Notes: generated by a model from the letters alone, not told the origin. A stretch of 12,028 bases of DNA from Candidatus Methylomirabilota bacterium (GCA_016209725.1 JACQVO010000214.1:1-12028); one strand, 5' to 3'. Counted from the first letter of the stretch, positions 5,737 through 12,028 are shown. Translations and numbers: made by a program.

Positions 5737-6579
5737 ATGCGCATCGATTTGCACCTGCATACCACTGCCTCGGACGGACTGCTCCCTCCAACGGCCTTGG
5801 TCGAGGCGGTACGGGCCGCCGACCTCCAGGTCTTCAGCGTCACCGACCACGACACCGTGGACGCCCTGGAAGAGGTCGAGGCCGATGCCAGGCGGTTCGG
5901 GCTGCGCCTGATCCCGGGCATTGAGCTCTCGGCCATGTGGCGGAAGGTGGAGTTTCACATCCTCGGGTATTTCGTGGATCCGGGGGACGCGGCGCTGCTT
6001 GCCTTCCTGCGCGCGAGGCGCGAGGCGCGGCGGACGCGACTCCGGGTGATGCTCAACCGGTTGCGGGGGCTGGGGATCGTTGTCGAGGCGGAAGAGGTCT
6101 TGGCCCGGGCACAGGACGGGAATGTGGGTCGCCCTCACCTCGCCCGCGTCCTGGTCCACCGCGGGTTCGTCGCCAGCACCGACGAGGCGTTTGACCGATA
6201 CCTGGCCGAAGGAAAGCCGGCGTACGTTCCACGCCCGGAGGTGACGGTCGCCGACGCGATCCGGGTGATTCACGAGGCGGGAGGGTTGGCATCTCTGGCC
6301 CATCCGGGCTTGCACAACCGGGACGAGGCCATTCCGGAATTGGTCGCAGCCGGCCTGGACGCGATCGAGGTGTACCACGTCAATCATTCGCCGGGTCTGG
6401 CCACGCATTACCGCCGCGTGGCTGCAGAGCGGGGGCTGTTGGTGACGGGCGGTTCGGACTTCCACGGGGCGGCGGCGCAGGGTCACGGCCCTGCACCCGG
6501 GTTGCCCTGCCTGCCCGAGGCGGAGTTCCACCGGCTGGTGGCGGCCACGGAAGCGCGCCGGGCCGCCATGCGGCATTGA
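5737..6579 (+). CDS. PHP-domain phosphoesterase, RNase AM/YciV-like
   Basis: A 280-residue cytoplasmic protein with the full set of PHP metal-binding motifs: HLHTTASDG (His6, His8, Asp13), TDHD (Asp37, His38), GIELS (Glu63), FHILGY (His74), GRPHLAR (His134), SLAHPG (His189) and GSDFHG (Asp241, His243). Such trinuclear-metal enzymes of this length include E. coli RNase AM (YciV), a 5'-3' exoribonuclease trimming rRNA 5' ends, and 3',5'-nucleoside bisphosphate phosphatases; either activity is possible. The insertion around residues 90-160 is typical of the YciV group. AAGGA (5720-5724) lies 12 nt before the ATG, a slightly long spacing. The next gene begins 8 nt after the stop, or overlaps it by 4 nt if it uses TTG, so the two are translationally coupled. 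Confidence 0.92.
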   Translation: MRIDLHLHTTASDGLLPPTALVEAVRAADLQVFSVTDHDTVDALEEVEADARRFGLRLIPGIELSAMWRKVEFHILGYFVDPGDAALLAFLRARREARRTRLRVMLNRLRGLGIVVEAEEVLARAQDGNVGRPHLARVLVHRGFVASTDEAFDRYLAEGKPAYVPRPEVTVADAIRVIHEAGGLASLAHPGLHNRDEAIPELVAAGLDAIEVYHVNHSPGLATHYRRVAAERGLLVTGGSDFHGAAAQGHGPAPGLPCLPEAEFHRLVAATEARRAAMRH

Positions 6580-6587
6580 GGTGGGCG

Positions 6588-6989
6588 GTGGATTTCGATC
6601 TCGGTGGGCGGACGGCGAGGATCCTTTATACATCCGAATCGAGGGTTGACTACCGCGCGCTGTTCCGGGACCTCTGTCGCGACCTGCGCATGCGGGTGAC
6701 GATGTGCCGTCTCGGCCCGCGCGACTTGGCGAAGCGGACCGGAACCTGCGGCCCCTGCGGGCGGGCGTTGTGCTGTAAGAGCTTCCTCGCGGACTTTCCC
6801 CCCGTTGCCGTGAAGATGGTGAAAGCGCAGCAGTTTCCACTGACGCCGGATCGCTCTGCGGGGATGTGCCGGCGGCTGAAGTGCTGCCTGACATTCTCGC
6901 GCGACCAGCCCACAGTCCCTCTGGCCGATACTCAGCCAGGCTTGGAGCGTTCTTTGGCGAGGGCAGATGGCTTGCCAGGGTATGAATAA
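6588..6989 (+). CDS. Short PSP1/RicT-like cysteine-rich protein
   Basis: A 133-residue protein matching the C-terminal PSP1 domain of RicT (YaaT): DYRALFRDL (21-29), a conserved RLGPRDLAK (41-49), GPCGRALCC (55-63) and GMCRRLKCC (92-100). RicT proteins are usually about 270 residues; here the N-terminal half is absent. In Bacillus, RicT with RicA and RicF carries [4Fe-4S] clusters and adjusts RNase Y mRNA processing. Cys57, 62, 63, 94, 99 and 100 sit at the family positions; Cys54 is extra (family usually GGIGPCG), as are Cys30 and Cys40. The start is uncertain: GTG 6588 has GAGG (6578-6581) 6 nt upstream; TTG 6576 would overlap the PHP stop. Coupling to an RNase AM-like gene suggests a role in RNA processing. 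It could instead be a decayed PSP1 remnant, although motifs are intact. Confidence 0.78.
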   Translation: MDFDLGGRTARILYTSESRVDYRALFRDLCRDLRMRVTMCRLGPRDLAKRTGTCGPCGRALCCKSFLADFPPVAVKMVKAQQFPLTPDRSAGMCRRLKCCLTFSRDQPTVPLADTQPGLERSLARADGLPGYE

Positions 6990-7078
6990 TCCAGTATCAT
7001 CCCCTGACCGAATCCTCGCAGTTGCCCGTGGTGCCGCCGGCCCGGCGTCGGGGTCAAGAGCGGAGGGGAAGCGGATCC

Positions 7079-8158
7079 ATGGACGGACAGGATAGGCGGC
7101 TCCTGAACGTGATCCAGGCGGATTTCCCGCTGGTCTCGCGTCCGTTCCAGGCCCTGGGGATCCCGCTGGAGCTGTCTGAAGGCGAGGTGATCGACCGGAT
7201 CGGCGCCCTCAGGCAGCGGAAGATCATCCGCCAGATCAGCGCGATCTTCGACACGCGCAGCCTGGGCTACAAGAGCAGTCTGGTGGCGATGCGGGTGCAG
7301 CCGGACAGGCTGGAGGCGGCCGCGGCCGTGGTGAACAGCCATCCCGGCGTCAGTCACAACTACCAGCGGAACCATGCCTTCAACCTGTGGTTCACGCTGG
7401 CCGTGCCCCCCACGAGCGATCTGGAGTGGACCGTGCAGCACCTGCACGCCATGGCCGGCGCCGACTCGACCCGAATCCTGCCCACGCTGCGGCTCTTCAA
7501 GATCGGGGTGCAACTGGACATGGAAGGGAAGAGCGGTGCGGAGCGCGTGGGGTCCCGCGACGCGGGATACAGCGATACCCGGCGGCCGGCGGCCGGCCGC
7601 GACGGCCTGCGCCCGATTGATCTCGCCGCCATCAGCGAGTTGCAGGCAGACATCCCCCTGATCCCGGGGCCGTTCCGTCCCATGGCGGAGCGGATCGGCA
7701 TTCCGGAGGGAGCCCTCTTCGAGGTGGCCGCGCACCTCACCGCCCAGGGGTATCTCAGGCGGGTGGCAGCGGTCCTGCACCATCGCGAGGCCGGCTTCGG
7801 CGCGAATGCCATGGGTGTGTGGGTGGTCCCACCCGAGCGCTCGGAGGAGATCGGCAGGGTCATGGGCAGCTTCAAGGCCGTGAGCCACTGCTACCTGCGA
7901 CCGACCTATCCGGACTGGCCCTACAACATCTTCACGATGGTCCACGGGCAGAAAGACAAGGATTGCCAGGAGATCATCAGCGCCATTTCCCAGGCGACCG
8001 GCATCGCCGAGTTTGCCCTCCTGTACAGCACGAAGGAGTACAAGAAGATCCGCCTGAAGTACTTCACCCCCGAGCTGGACGAGTGGGAAGCTCGCGCCCG
8101 ACAATCCCTGGATGCATTTGCCGCAGGGCCTCCGGTCCCGGCGGGCGAGCGGGCGTAG
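7079..8158 (+). CDS. ahbAB: Fused siroheme decarboxylase AhbA-AhbB (Lrp/AsnC-like fold)
   Basis: A 359-residue protein made of two homologous halves, each an Lrp/AsnC-like winged helix plus ligand-binding domain, without gene regulation implied. The N half (about 1-150) has LLNVIQADFPLVSRPF, RQISAIFDTRSLGY, NYQRNHAFNLWFTL (94-107) and LRLFKIGVQLDMEG as in AhbA. The C half (about 178-340) has LQADIPLIPGPF, RRVAAVLHHREAGF, CYLRPTYPDWPYNIF (271-285) with MVHG, and YSTKEYKKIRLKYF as in AhbB. Together these remove two acetate side chains of siroheme to give didecarboxysiroheme, the first step of the AhbABCD route to haem b; the homologous NirD-NirL serves haem d1. The ATG has GGAGGGG (7062-7068) 10 nt upstream; a TTG at 7022 is less likely. 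The linker at 151-177 is low-complexity. The neighbouring ccm genes favour haem supply for c-type cytochromes, but ahbC/ahbD are not in the window, so the haem d1 alternative stays open. Confidence 0.85.
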   Translation: MDGQDRRLLNVIQADFPLVSRPFQALGIPLELSEGEVIDRIGALRQRKIIRQISAIFDTRSLGYKSSLVAMRVQPDRLEAAAAVVNSHPGVSHNYQRNHAFNLWFTLAVPPTSDLEWTVQHLHAMAGADSTRILPTLRLFKIGVQLDMEGKSGAERVGSRDAGYSDTRRPAAGRDGLRPIDLAAISELQADIPLIPGPFRPMAERIGIPEGALFEVAAHLTAQGYLRRVAAVLHHREAGFGANAMGVWVVPPERSEEIGRVMGSFKAVSHCYLRPTYPDWPYNIFTMVHGQKDKDCQEIISAISQATGIAEFALLYSTKEYKKIRLKYFTPELDEWEARARQSLDAFAAGPPVPAGERA

Positions 8159-8213
8159 CCGGTGGCCCGTCCGGGTGGCGGACCGGTCCACGCCGTCGCG
8201 GGAGCAGGGGTGG

Positions 8214-8714
8214 ATGTCAGGCGTTGAGTGGCTCACCCGGTTTGCCCACCTCCTGGCCTCCATGGTCTACCTCGGGGGCTCCTGGTTTCTGGGCGCGGCC
8301 CTGATTCCGGGCCTGTCGGCGGTGGCGCCGGAGCGGCGCGTCCGAATCGTGGCTGCGGTCATCCGGTGGTACCACCCGACCAGCCTGGCGGCGCTGGGGG
8401 TGTTGGTCATGACGGGCGCCTTCACTCTGACATCGGCGAAGGCTGCCCTGGGGCCGCAATACTTTCCCGCACTGTTCACGCTCCTCGGTCCGAAGCTCCT
8501 GCTGGCCTTCGTCCTGGTGATGCTGAGCAGCTACCAGTTCTTCGGCCTGGGACTGCGGCTGGTCCGCTCGCTCCCCGAGGGTGAGGGGGCCGTGGACGCC
8601 GACGTGCAGGCCTGGCAGCTCAAGGTCGTGGGCCGGATTCAGGCGTGTGCCCTGACGGGCGCTGTCCTGGCCGCGGCCTTGGGCGGACTGGGATTGGCAC
8701 TGGCGCGGACCTAG
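8214..8714 (+). CDS. Four-helix integral membrane protein, CopD/HemJ-like
   Basis: A 166-residue hydrophobic protein with probable helices near residues 8-32, 55-73, 88-112 and 138-163. The first helix carries His12 in FAHLLASMVYLGGSWF, resembling the N-terminal helix of CopD-domain and HemJ-type proteins, where a histidine at this position coordinates b-haem. A second histidine (His54, WYHPTS) and Lys94 (GPKLLLAF) are also in family-like places. HemJ is a protoporphyrinogen oxidase; CopD proteins are linked to copper. Neither role is shown. Location between siroheme decarboxylase and haem exporter genes makes haem handling attractive (inference). It starts at ATG 8214 with GGAG at 8201-8204; 55 nt separate it from ahbAB. 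Confidence 0.75.
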   Translation: MSGVEWLTRFAHLLASMVYLGGSWFLGAALIPGLSAVAPERRVRIVAAVIRWYHPTSLAALGVLVMTGAFTLTSAKAALGPQYFPALFTLLGPKLLLAFVLVMLSSYQFFGLGLRLVRSLPEGEGAVDADVQAWQLKVVGRIQACALTGAVLAAALGGLGLALART

Positions 8715-8722
8715 GGGAGGGA

Positions 8723-8760
8723 CCCCGCCGGTTCTGGACGCGAGTCCGGAGGAGGCGGGG
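8723..8760 (+). other. GNRA-capped hairpin in the ccmA leader
   Basis: CCCCGCC (8723-8729) pairs perfectly with GGCGGGG (8754-8760). Inside, past a GG/GA internal loop, TTCTGGAC (8732-8739) pairs with GTCCGGAG (8744-8751), including two G-T wobbles, around a GCGA tetraloop. It starts 8 nt after the membrane-protein stop and ends 46 nt before ccmA. No T-run follows, so mRNA processing, stabilisation or differential expression is more likely than termination. Confidence 0.5.
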
Positions 8761-8806
8761 ATGGGGCCCCGGGGGCGAGAAGCCGGAGAGACGCCGGAGG
8801 GAACGC

Positions 8807-9556
8807 ATGGCCGAGGCCATGGTGGATGTTCAGGGCCTCACGAAGGTCTTCGGGAGGACGCTGGCCCTCGACGCGGTGGACCTCCAGGTGGAATCGGGGG
8901 AGGTCGTCGCCCTCCTGGGCCCAAACGGGGCGGGAAAGACCACCCTCCTGAAGCTCCTGGCCACGGCGGTCAAACCCAGCGCGGGCGGCGGGCGCGTGTT
9001 GGGGCTGGACCTGCTGAAGGGGCGCGATGCCATCCGGCGACGCATCGGGATGATCTCCCACAATCATCACCTCTACGAGGAGCTCACCGCCGAGGAGAAC
9101 CTGCAGTTCGCCGCGACCATGCACGGAATGCGGGTGGAGGGCGGCGCGATCATAAAGGCGCTCACCGAGGTCGGCCTGGACGGTCCGGCCCGCTGGAAGG
9201 TCCGGACCTTCAGCACCGGGATGAAACGGCGCCTGGTGATCGGCAAGATGCTTCTCTTCGAGCCGGACCTCCTGTTCCTGGACGAGCCGCACAATACGCT
9301 GGACCAGGCGGCCATCGCCCTCCTGAACGGCTACGTGGCCTCGGTCGCGGCGCGCGGTGGGGCGGCGGTGGTGGCGACCCACAACCTCTCCCGGGCCTAT
9401 GGCATGGCGGATCGCTTTGTGCTGATGCGGGATGGCGCGGTGGCCTGGCGGGTGGGGAAGGACGGCCTCTCCGCCGACCAGCTCCGCGATCTCTACGCGC
9501 GGTACGCGGAGTCGGATGAGTCTGACAAGTCGGACAGGTCGGACAGGTCATGGTAG
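8807..9556 (+). CDS. ccmA: Haem exporter ATP-binding protein CcmA
   Basis: A 249-residue ABC ATPase. Walker A GPNGAGKTT is at 38-46, the Q-loop position reads ISHNHHLYEELTAEEN (83-98) with His instead of Gln, the signature is FSTGMKRR (135-142), Walker B LLFLDEP is at 155-161 and the switch His is 192. In CcmAB(CD) it powers release of the haem-CcmE complex. The family match rests on the short length, the LYEELTAEENL segment and the ccmB-ccmF genes that follow. ATG 8807 has GGAGG (8796-8800) at the ideal 6-nt spacing; a longer frame from 8645 is rejected because it overlaps the membrane-protein gene. The last 14 residues (ESDESDKSDRSDRS) come from a 9-nt DNA repeat and are not part of the fold. 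The stop overlaps the ccmB ATG (ATGGTAG). Confidence 0.92.
   Translation: MAEAMVDVQGLTKVFGRTLALDAVDLQVESGEVVALLGPNGAGKTTLLKLLATAVKPSAGGGRVLGLDLLKGRDAIRRRIGMISHNHHLYEELTAEENLQFAATMHGMRVEGGAIIKALTEVGLDGPARWKVRTFSTGMKRRLVIGKMLLFEPDLLFLDEPHNTLDQAAIALLNGYVASVAARGGAAVVATHNLSRAYGMADRFVLMRDGAVAWRVGKDGLSADQLRDLYARYAESDESDKSDRSDRSW
9512..9547 (+). repeat. 9-nt tandem repeat (TCGGACAGG type) at the ccmA/ccmB junction
   Basis: Four tandem units occur: TCGGATGAG (9512), TCTGACAAG (9521), TCGGACAGG (9530) and TCGGACAGG (9539), then TC directly before the ccmB ATG at 9550. They encode SDE-SDK-SDR-SDR at the CcmA C-terminus. The final AGG may contribute a weak ribosome site for ccmB. Short repeats of the GTCGGACAAG kind are, from memory, scattered between genes in several environmental lineages. 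Confidence 0.8.
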
Positions 9557-10233
9557 CCGAACTCCTGCGGCGCACGTGGGCGATGACGTGGAAAGACGTC
9601 ACGGTCGAGCTCCGCGCACGGGAGCGGGTCACTGCCATGCTGTTCTTCGCGGCCCTGGTGCTGTTCATATTCAACTTTGCCCTGGGCCCGGATCGGGAGA
9701 AGCTCCGGGAGGTGGCGCCGGGCCTCCTGTGGCTGGCGTTCCTGTTCACCGGGATGCTGGGCCTGGGGCGCAGCTTCCAGGCCGAGCGGGAGAACGAGTG
9801 CTTCGAAGCACTCCTGCTCACCCCGGGGGATCGCGAATCCATCTACTATGGAAAGCTGGCGGGCAACGTCCTGTTCATGGTCATAGCCGAGGCGCTGATC
9901 CTGCCGCTCTTCGGGATCCTCTACAACCTGGATATCTGGGGGCTCCTGCCTTCGCTGGCCCTGGTGGCGTTCCTGGGGACGCTGGGTTTCTCGGCCGTGG
10001 GCACGCTCTTGGCGGCCATGACGGCGCACATCCGGGCGCGGGAGGTGATGCTGCCGCTGCTCCTCTTCCCGCTCACGGTGCCGGTGATCCTGGCGTCGGT
10101 TCGCGCCACGGAGGCGATCCTGCTCGGCGAAGGGCTGGGTGAGGTGAGCCAGTGGCTGAAGCTCCTGGTGGGCTTCGACGTGATCTTCCTGGTGGTGTCT
10201 CCCCTGGTGTTTGAATTCGTCCTGGAGGAATGA
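9550..10233 (+). CDS. ccmB: Haem exporter permease CcmB
   Basis: A 227-residue inner-membrane protein with about six hydrophobic helices, close to the family length of about 220. Family features are the N-terminal DVTVELRARER (residues 16-26), the FTGMLGLGRSFQAERENECFE region and LLLTPGDRESIYYGK. The helical remainder contains the HIRAREVMLPLLLFPLTVPV segment typical of CcmB. It pairs with CcmA and works with CcmC and CcmD to release haem-loaded CcmE. The ATG overlaps the ccmA stop by 7 nt with only a weak AGG upstream, so translation probably depends on coupling. The ccmC start overlaps its stop (TGATG). Confidence 0.93.
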   Translation: MVAELLRRTWAMTWKDVTVELRARERVTAMLFFAALVLFIFNFALGPDREKLREVAPGLLWLAFLFTGMLGLGRSFQAERENECFEALLLTPGDRESIYYGKLAGNVLFMVIAEALILPLFGILYNLDIWGLLPSLALVAFLGTLGFSAVGTLLAAMTAHIRAREVMLPLLLFPLTVPVILASVRATEAILLGEGLGEVSQWLKLLVGFDVIFLVVSPLVFEFVLEE

Positions 10234-10925
10234 TGGCGCGTCTGTCCTTTGCGGCACGACTCCATGGAGGCGCGGCTGCCCTCCTGCTTGCCGTCGGCCT
10301 ATACTGGGGGTTGCTGGCGGTGCCCGCGGATGCATTCCAGGGCGAGGTGCAGCGGATCATGTACCTCCACGTCCCGTCGGTGTCCACGGCCTACCTGGCA
10401 ATCCTCGTGACGTTCTGCGCGAGTATTCTTTACTTGTGGAAGCGGGACCTGCGAATCGACGCGGTGGCGCACTCCTCGGCCGAGATCGGGGTGGTCTTCC
10501 TCGGGATCACGCTGGCCACGGGCGCCATCTGGGGGAAGCCGACGTGGGGGGTCTGGTGGACATGGGACGCCCGCCTGACCGTTACCGCGATTGTATTTAC
10601 CATGTATGTGGGCTACCTCATGGTGCGGGCATTCGCCGAGGAGCCTCAGGCCGGCGCCCGCTACGGGGCGGTTCTGGCCGTCCTGGGCCTGCCGGCGATC
10701 ATCCTGAATCACTTCGCCGTCCAGTGGTGGCGCACGCTGCACCAGCCCTCGTCCCTTATCCGACCGGGGGGTCCCTCGGTGGCTCCGGTCATCCTGTGGC
10801 CGCTGGTGTTCAACATCGTCGCCATGCTGGTCCTGTATAGTTACTTCCTGCTGGAGCGGGTGCGCCTGGAGCGCATCCGCCATCGCGCCGCGGAGTCGCG
10901 ACTGAAGCGAGGGCGACGTGGGTAG
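10233..10925 (+). CDS. ccmC: Haem-handling membrane protein CcmC
   Basis: A 230-residue six-helix protein of the haem-handling protein superfamily. The periplasmic tryptophan-rich (WWD) motif WGKPTWGVWWTWDARLT is at 100-116. The two conserved axial histidines are His46 (YLHVPSV) and His160 (ILNHFAVQWWRTLHQPSS). CcmC presents haem through the WWD domain to CcmE in the periplasm. ATG 10233 is preferred over the adjacent ATG 10230 because GGAGG (10224-10228) then has a 4-nt instead of 1-nt spacing. Its 3' end overlaps ccmD by 8 nt. Confidence 0.95.
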   Translation: MARLSFAARLHGGAAALLLAVGLYWGLLAVPADAFQGEVQRIMYLHVPSVSTAYLAILVTFCASILYLWKRDLRIDAVAHSSAEIGVVFLGITLATGAIWGKPTWGVWWTWDARLTVTAIVFTMYVGYLMVRAFAEEPQAGARYGAVLAVLGLPAIILNHFAVQWWRTLHQPSSLIRPGGPSVAPVILWPLVFNIVAMLVLYSYFLLERVRLERIRHRAAESRLKRGRRG

Positions 10926-11064
10926 CTGGGGGTTCGTCGGACTGGCATACGGGGTGGCCTCGGTAGCGTTGATCGGCTATCTCCTCTTCCTGAAGGGCCG
11001 CCTGCGGGGCGCCCGGGAGGAGTTCGCGGCGCTGGAGCGCGAGGGCGGTCGGAGGACGCGATGA
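10918..11064 (+). CDS. ccmD: CcmD, small membrane subunit of the haem-release complex
   Basis: A 48-residue protein from GTG 10918: MGSWGFVGLAYGVASVAL and onward, one transmembrane helix (about 5-25) followed by a basic, helical cytoplasmic tail (KGRLRGAREEFAAL). This shape, with the FVGLAYG motif resembling the FVWxAYG of known CcmD proteins, and its place between ccmC and ccmE identify it despite small size. CcmD is needed for release of holo-CcmE from CcmC. The start overlaps ccmC by 8 nt and the stop overlaps the ccmE ATG (ATGA). GAGGG lies just upstream. Confidence 0.88.
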   Translation: MGSWGFVGLAYGVASVALIGYLLFLKGRLRGAREEFAALEREGGRRTR

Positions 11065-11516
11065 AGGGACGCAGGCTGAAGTACCTGGTGGCGGGGGGGA
11101 TCGTGGTGGCCGCCCTGGTGGGGATGATCTACTCCGGCGTCAAGGAGTCGGTGGTGTACTTCTACACGCCGAGCGAGCTTACCCAGAAGAAGGATTCGGT
11201 GGAGGGGAAATCCCTGCGGGTGGGGGGGATGGTGGTGGATGGGTCCCTCAAATGGGATCCCCAGGCCCTCCTCCTGACCTTCCAGCTCACGGATGGCCAA
11301 GGCGTCGTGATCGTCCGCCACAAGGGGACGGCGCCGGATCTCTTCAAGGAGGGGGCGGGCGCCGTGGTGGAGGGGACCTGGACGCGCGACGGCTACTTCC
11401 GGTCGAGCAACATCATGGCCAAGCACTCCGAGGAGTATAAGCCGCCGGTGCACCCGGAGACCCTGGAGTCGAAGAAGGAGCTGTTCAAGTCCATTCTGAA
11501 AGAAGGGAAACCATGA
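11061..11516 (+). CDS. ccmE: Periplasmic haem chaperone CcmE
   Basis: A 151-residue protein with an N-terminal membrane anchor (residues 8-26) and a beta-barrel (OB-fold) domain. The haem-binding motif is MAKHSEEY with His122, which in the canonical type binds haem covalently, and Tyr126. Other family segments are VVYFYTPSEL (31-40), the SLRVGGMV turn and YFRSSNIMAKH. It is the His-type, not the Cys-type variant of some archaea and deltaproteobacteria. It ferries haem from CcmABCD to CcmF/H. ATG 11061 has GGAGG (11051-11055) at 5-nt spacing. It overlaps ccmD (ATGA) and ccmF (ATGA). Confidence 0.95.
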   Translation: MKGRRLKYLVAGGIVVAALVGMIYSGVKESVVYFYTPSELTQKKDSVEGKSLRVGGMVVDGSLKWDPQALLLTFQLTDGQGVVIVRHKGTAPDLFKEGAGAVVEGTWTRDGYFRSSNIMAKHSEEYKPPVHPETLESKKELFKSILKEGKP

Positions 11517-12028
11517 TCTCCACCCTGGGTGGATTCGTTCTGTTCTTTGCCCTGGGCGTCACGCTGTACGCCGTGGCCGCCTCGGTGGCCGGGGCGCGTG
11601 CCGGCCGCGAGGACTGGCTGGCCAGCGCGCGGAACGCCGTGCTGGCGCACTTCTGCCTGGTCACGCTGGCGATCTTTCTGCTGGAATACGCCCTGATCAC
11701 CAGCGACTTCAGCCTGCGCTACGTGGTCAACACCAGCACCCGGGGGAGCCTGACCCGCTACAAGATCGCCGGGCTGTGGGGGTCGCTGGAAGGCTCGATC
11801 CTCCTGTGGGAGTGGCTGCAGGCCCTCTTCGCGACCCTCGTGGTCGCCCGGTACAGCGACCGGCACCGGCAACTCATGCCGTACGTGCAGGCGGTGCTGC
11901 AGGGGATCTCCGTCTTCTTCCTGCTCCTCATGACCTTCGGGCCCAACCCCTTCGCCCGCGTCTTCCCGATCCCGCTCGACGGCCGTGGACTGAACCCGCT
12001 CCTGGAAGTGACCGACATGCTCGTCCAC
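11513..12028 (+). CDS. ccmF: Cytochrome c haem lyase subunit CcmF (5' part, runs off the window)
   Basis: An open frame of 172 codons from ATG 11513 reaches the window edge without a stop; CcmF is usually about 630-660 residues, so roughly a quarter is seen. Visible signatures are several transmembrane helices (about 4-26, 41-63, 101-113, 124-142), the motif LWGSLEGSILLWEW (88-101) and the start of the WWD-adjacent region DGRGLNPLL (156-164). After this comes EVTDMLVH, ending on what is probably the His of the family HPP motif; canonical proteins usually read a P-G pair where V-T-D stands. CcmF, with CcmH, ligates haem to apocytochrome c. AAGGGA lies about 5 nt before the ATG, which overlaps the ccmE stop. 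Confidence 0.95.
   Translation, partial: MISTLGGFVLFFALGVTLYAVAASVAGARAGREDWLASARNAVLAHFCLVTLAIFLLEYALITSDFSLRYVVNTSTRGSLTRYKIAGLWGSLEGSILLWEWLQALFATLVVARYSDRHRQLMPYVQAVLQGISVFFLLLMTFGPNPFARVFPIPLDGRGLNPLLEVTDMLVH

Noticed and set aside
7079..8158. Lrp/AsnC transcription regulator
   Set aside because: The fold is shared, but the two-half structure with CYLRPTYPDWPYNIF and YSTKEYKKIRLKYF is that of siroheme decarboxylases.
8645..8806. 54-residue N-terminal extension of CcmA
   Set aside because: It would overlap the membrane-protein gene and the GNRA hairpin. ATG 8807 has an ideal GGAGG site and matches the family length.
1..12028. CRISPR array, prophage, toxin-antitoxin or transposase genes
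   Set aside because: No spaced identical direct repeats of 25-40 nt, no phage or transposase motifs and no paired small genes were seen. The tandem repeats present are coding triplets, TPR blocks or the short ccmA tail.

Overview
The window is a GC-rich, almost fully coding bacterial segment with every confident gene on the + strand. It holds no transposase, integrase, tRNA, rRNA or CRISPR array. The lineage cannot be fixed from the sequence. High GC, a fused AhbA-AhbB siroheme decarboxylase, a system I (Ccm) cytochrome c maturation operon and kinesin-light-chain-type TPRs would fit an uncultivated soil or subsurface group such as NC10/Rokubacteria, or a deltaproteobacterium-like organism. 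That is a low-confidence impression.

Left part (1-5415) is a loose set of separately spaced genes. It starts with an N-acylglucosamine 2-epimerase-like sugar isomerase and an SDR dehydrogenase. A 576-nt non-coding stretch follows, carrying a palindromic CGCAAAG-type repeat element. Next comes a small secreted protein made almost entirely of 52 uninterrupted tripeptides of X-Pro-Gln type. A strongly folded intergenic segment then precedes an exported TPR protein with three nearly identical repeat blocks. The part ends with an HpcH/HpaI-type class II aldolase. The epimerase, dehydrogenase and aldolase suggest carbohydrate or sugar-acid catabolism, but nothing ties them to one pathway.

Right part (5416-12028) looks like one long co-directional unit. 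It begins with a good sigma70-like promoter (TTGACA, 17 bp, TAAAGT) just after a terminator-like hairpin. The order is: PHP-domain phosphoesterase/exoribonuclease (RNase AM/YciV-like); a short PSP1/RicT-like cysteine-rich protein; the fused siroheme decarboxylase AhbA-AhbB; a four-helix membrane protein resembling CopD/HemJ; then ccmA, ccmB, ccmC, ccmD, ccmE and the first 172 codons of ccmF. The ccm genes overlap each other by 1 to 8 nt. The logic is haem supply (siroheme to haem through the Ahb route) feeding haem export, chaperoning and attachment to apocytochrome c.

Most unusual items: the X-Pro-Gln triplet protein, whose signal peptide is followed by a leader-like LTDSALDEISAG motif; the folded 3303-3372 segment beside it; the palindromic element at 2150-2305; the Ahb fusion and haem-type membrane protein placed directly upstream of ccm; and a 9-nt tandem repeat that rewrites the C-terminus of CcmA exactly at the ccmA/ccmB junction.
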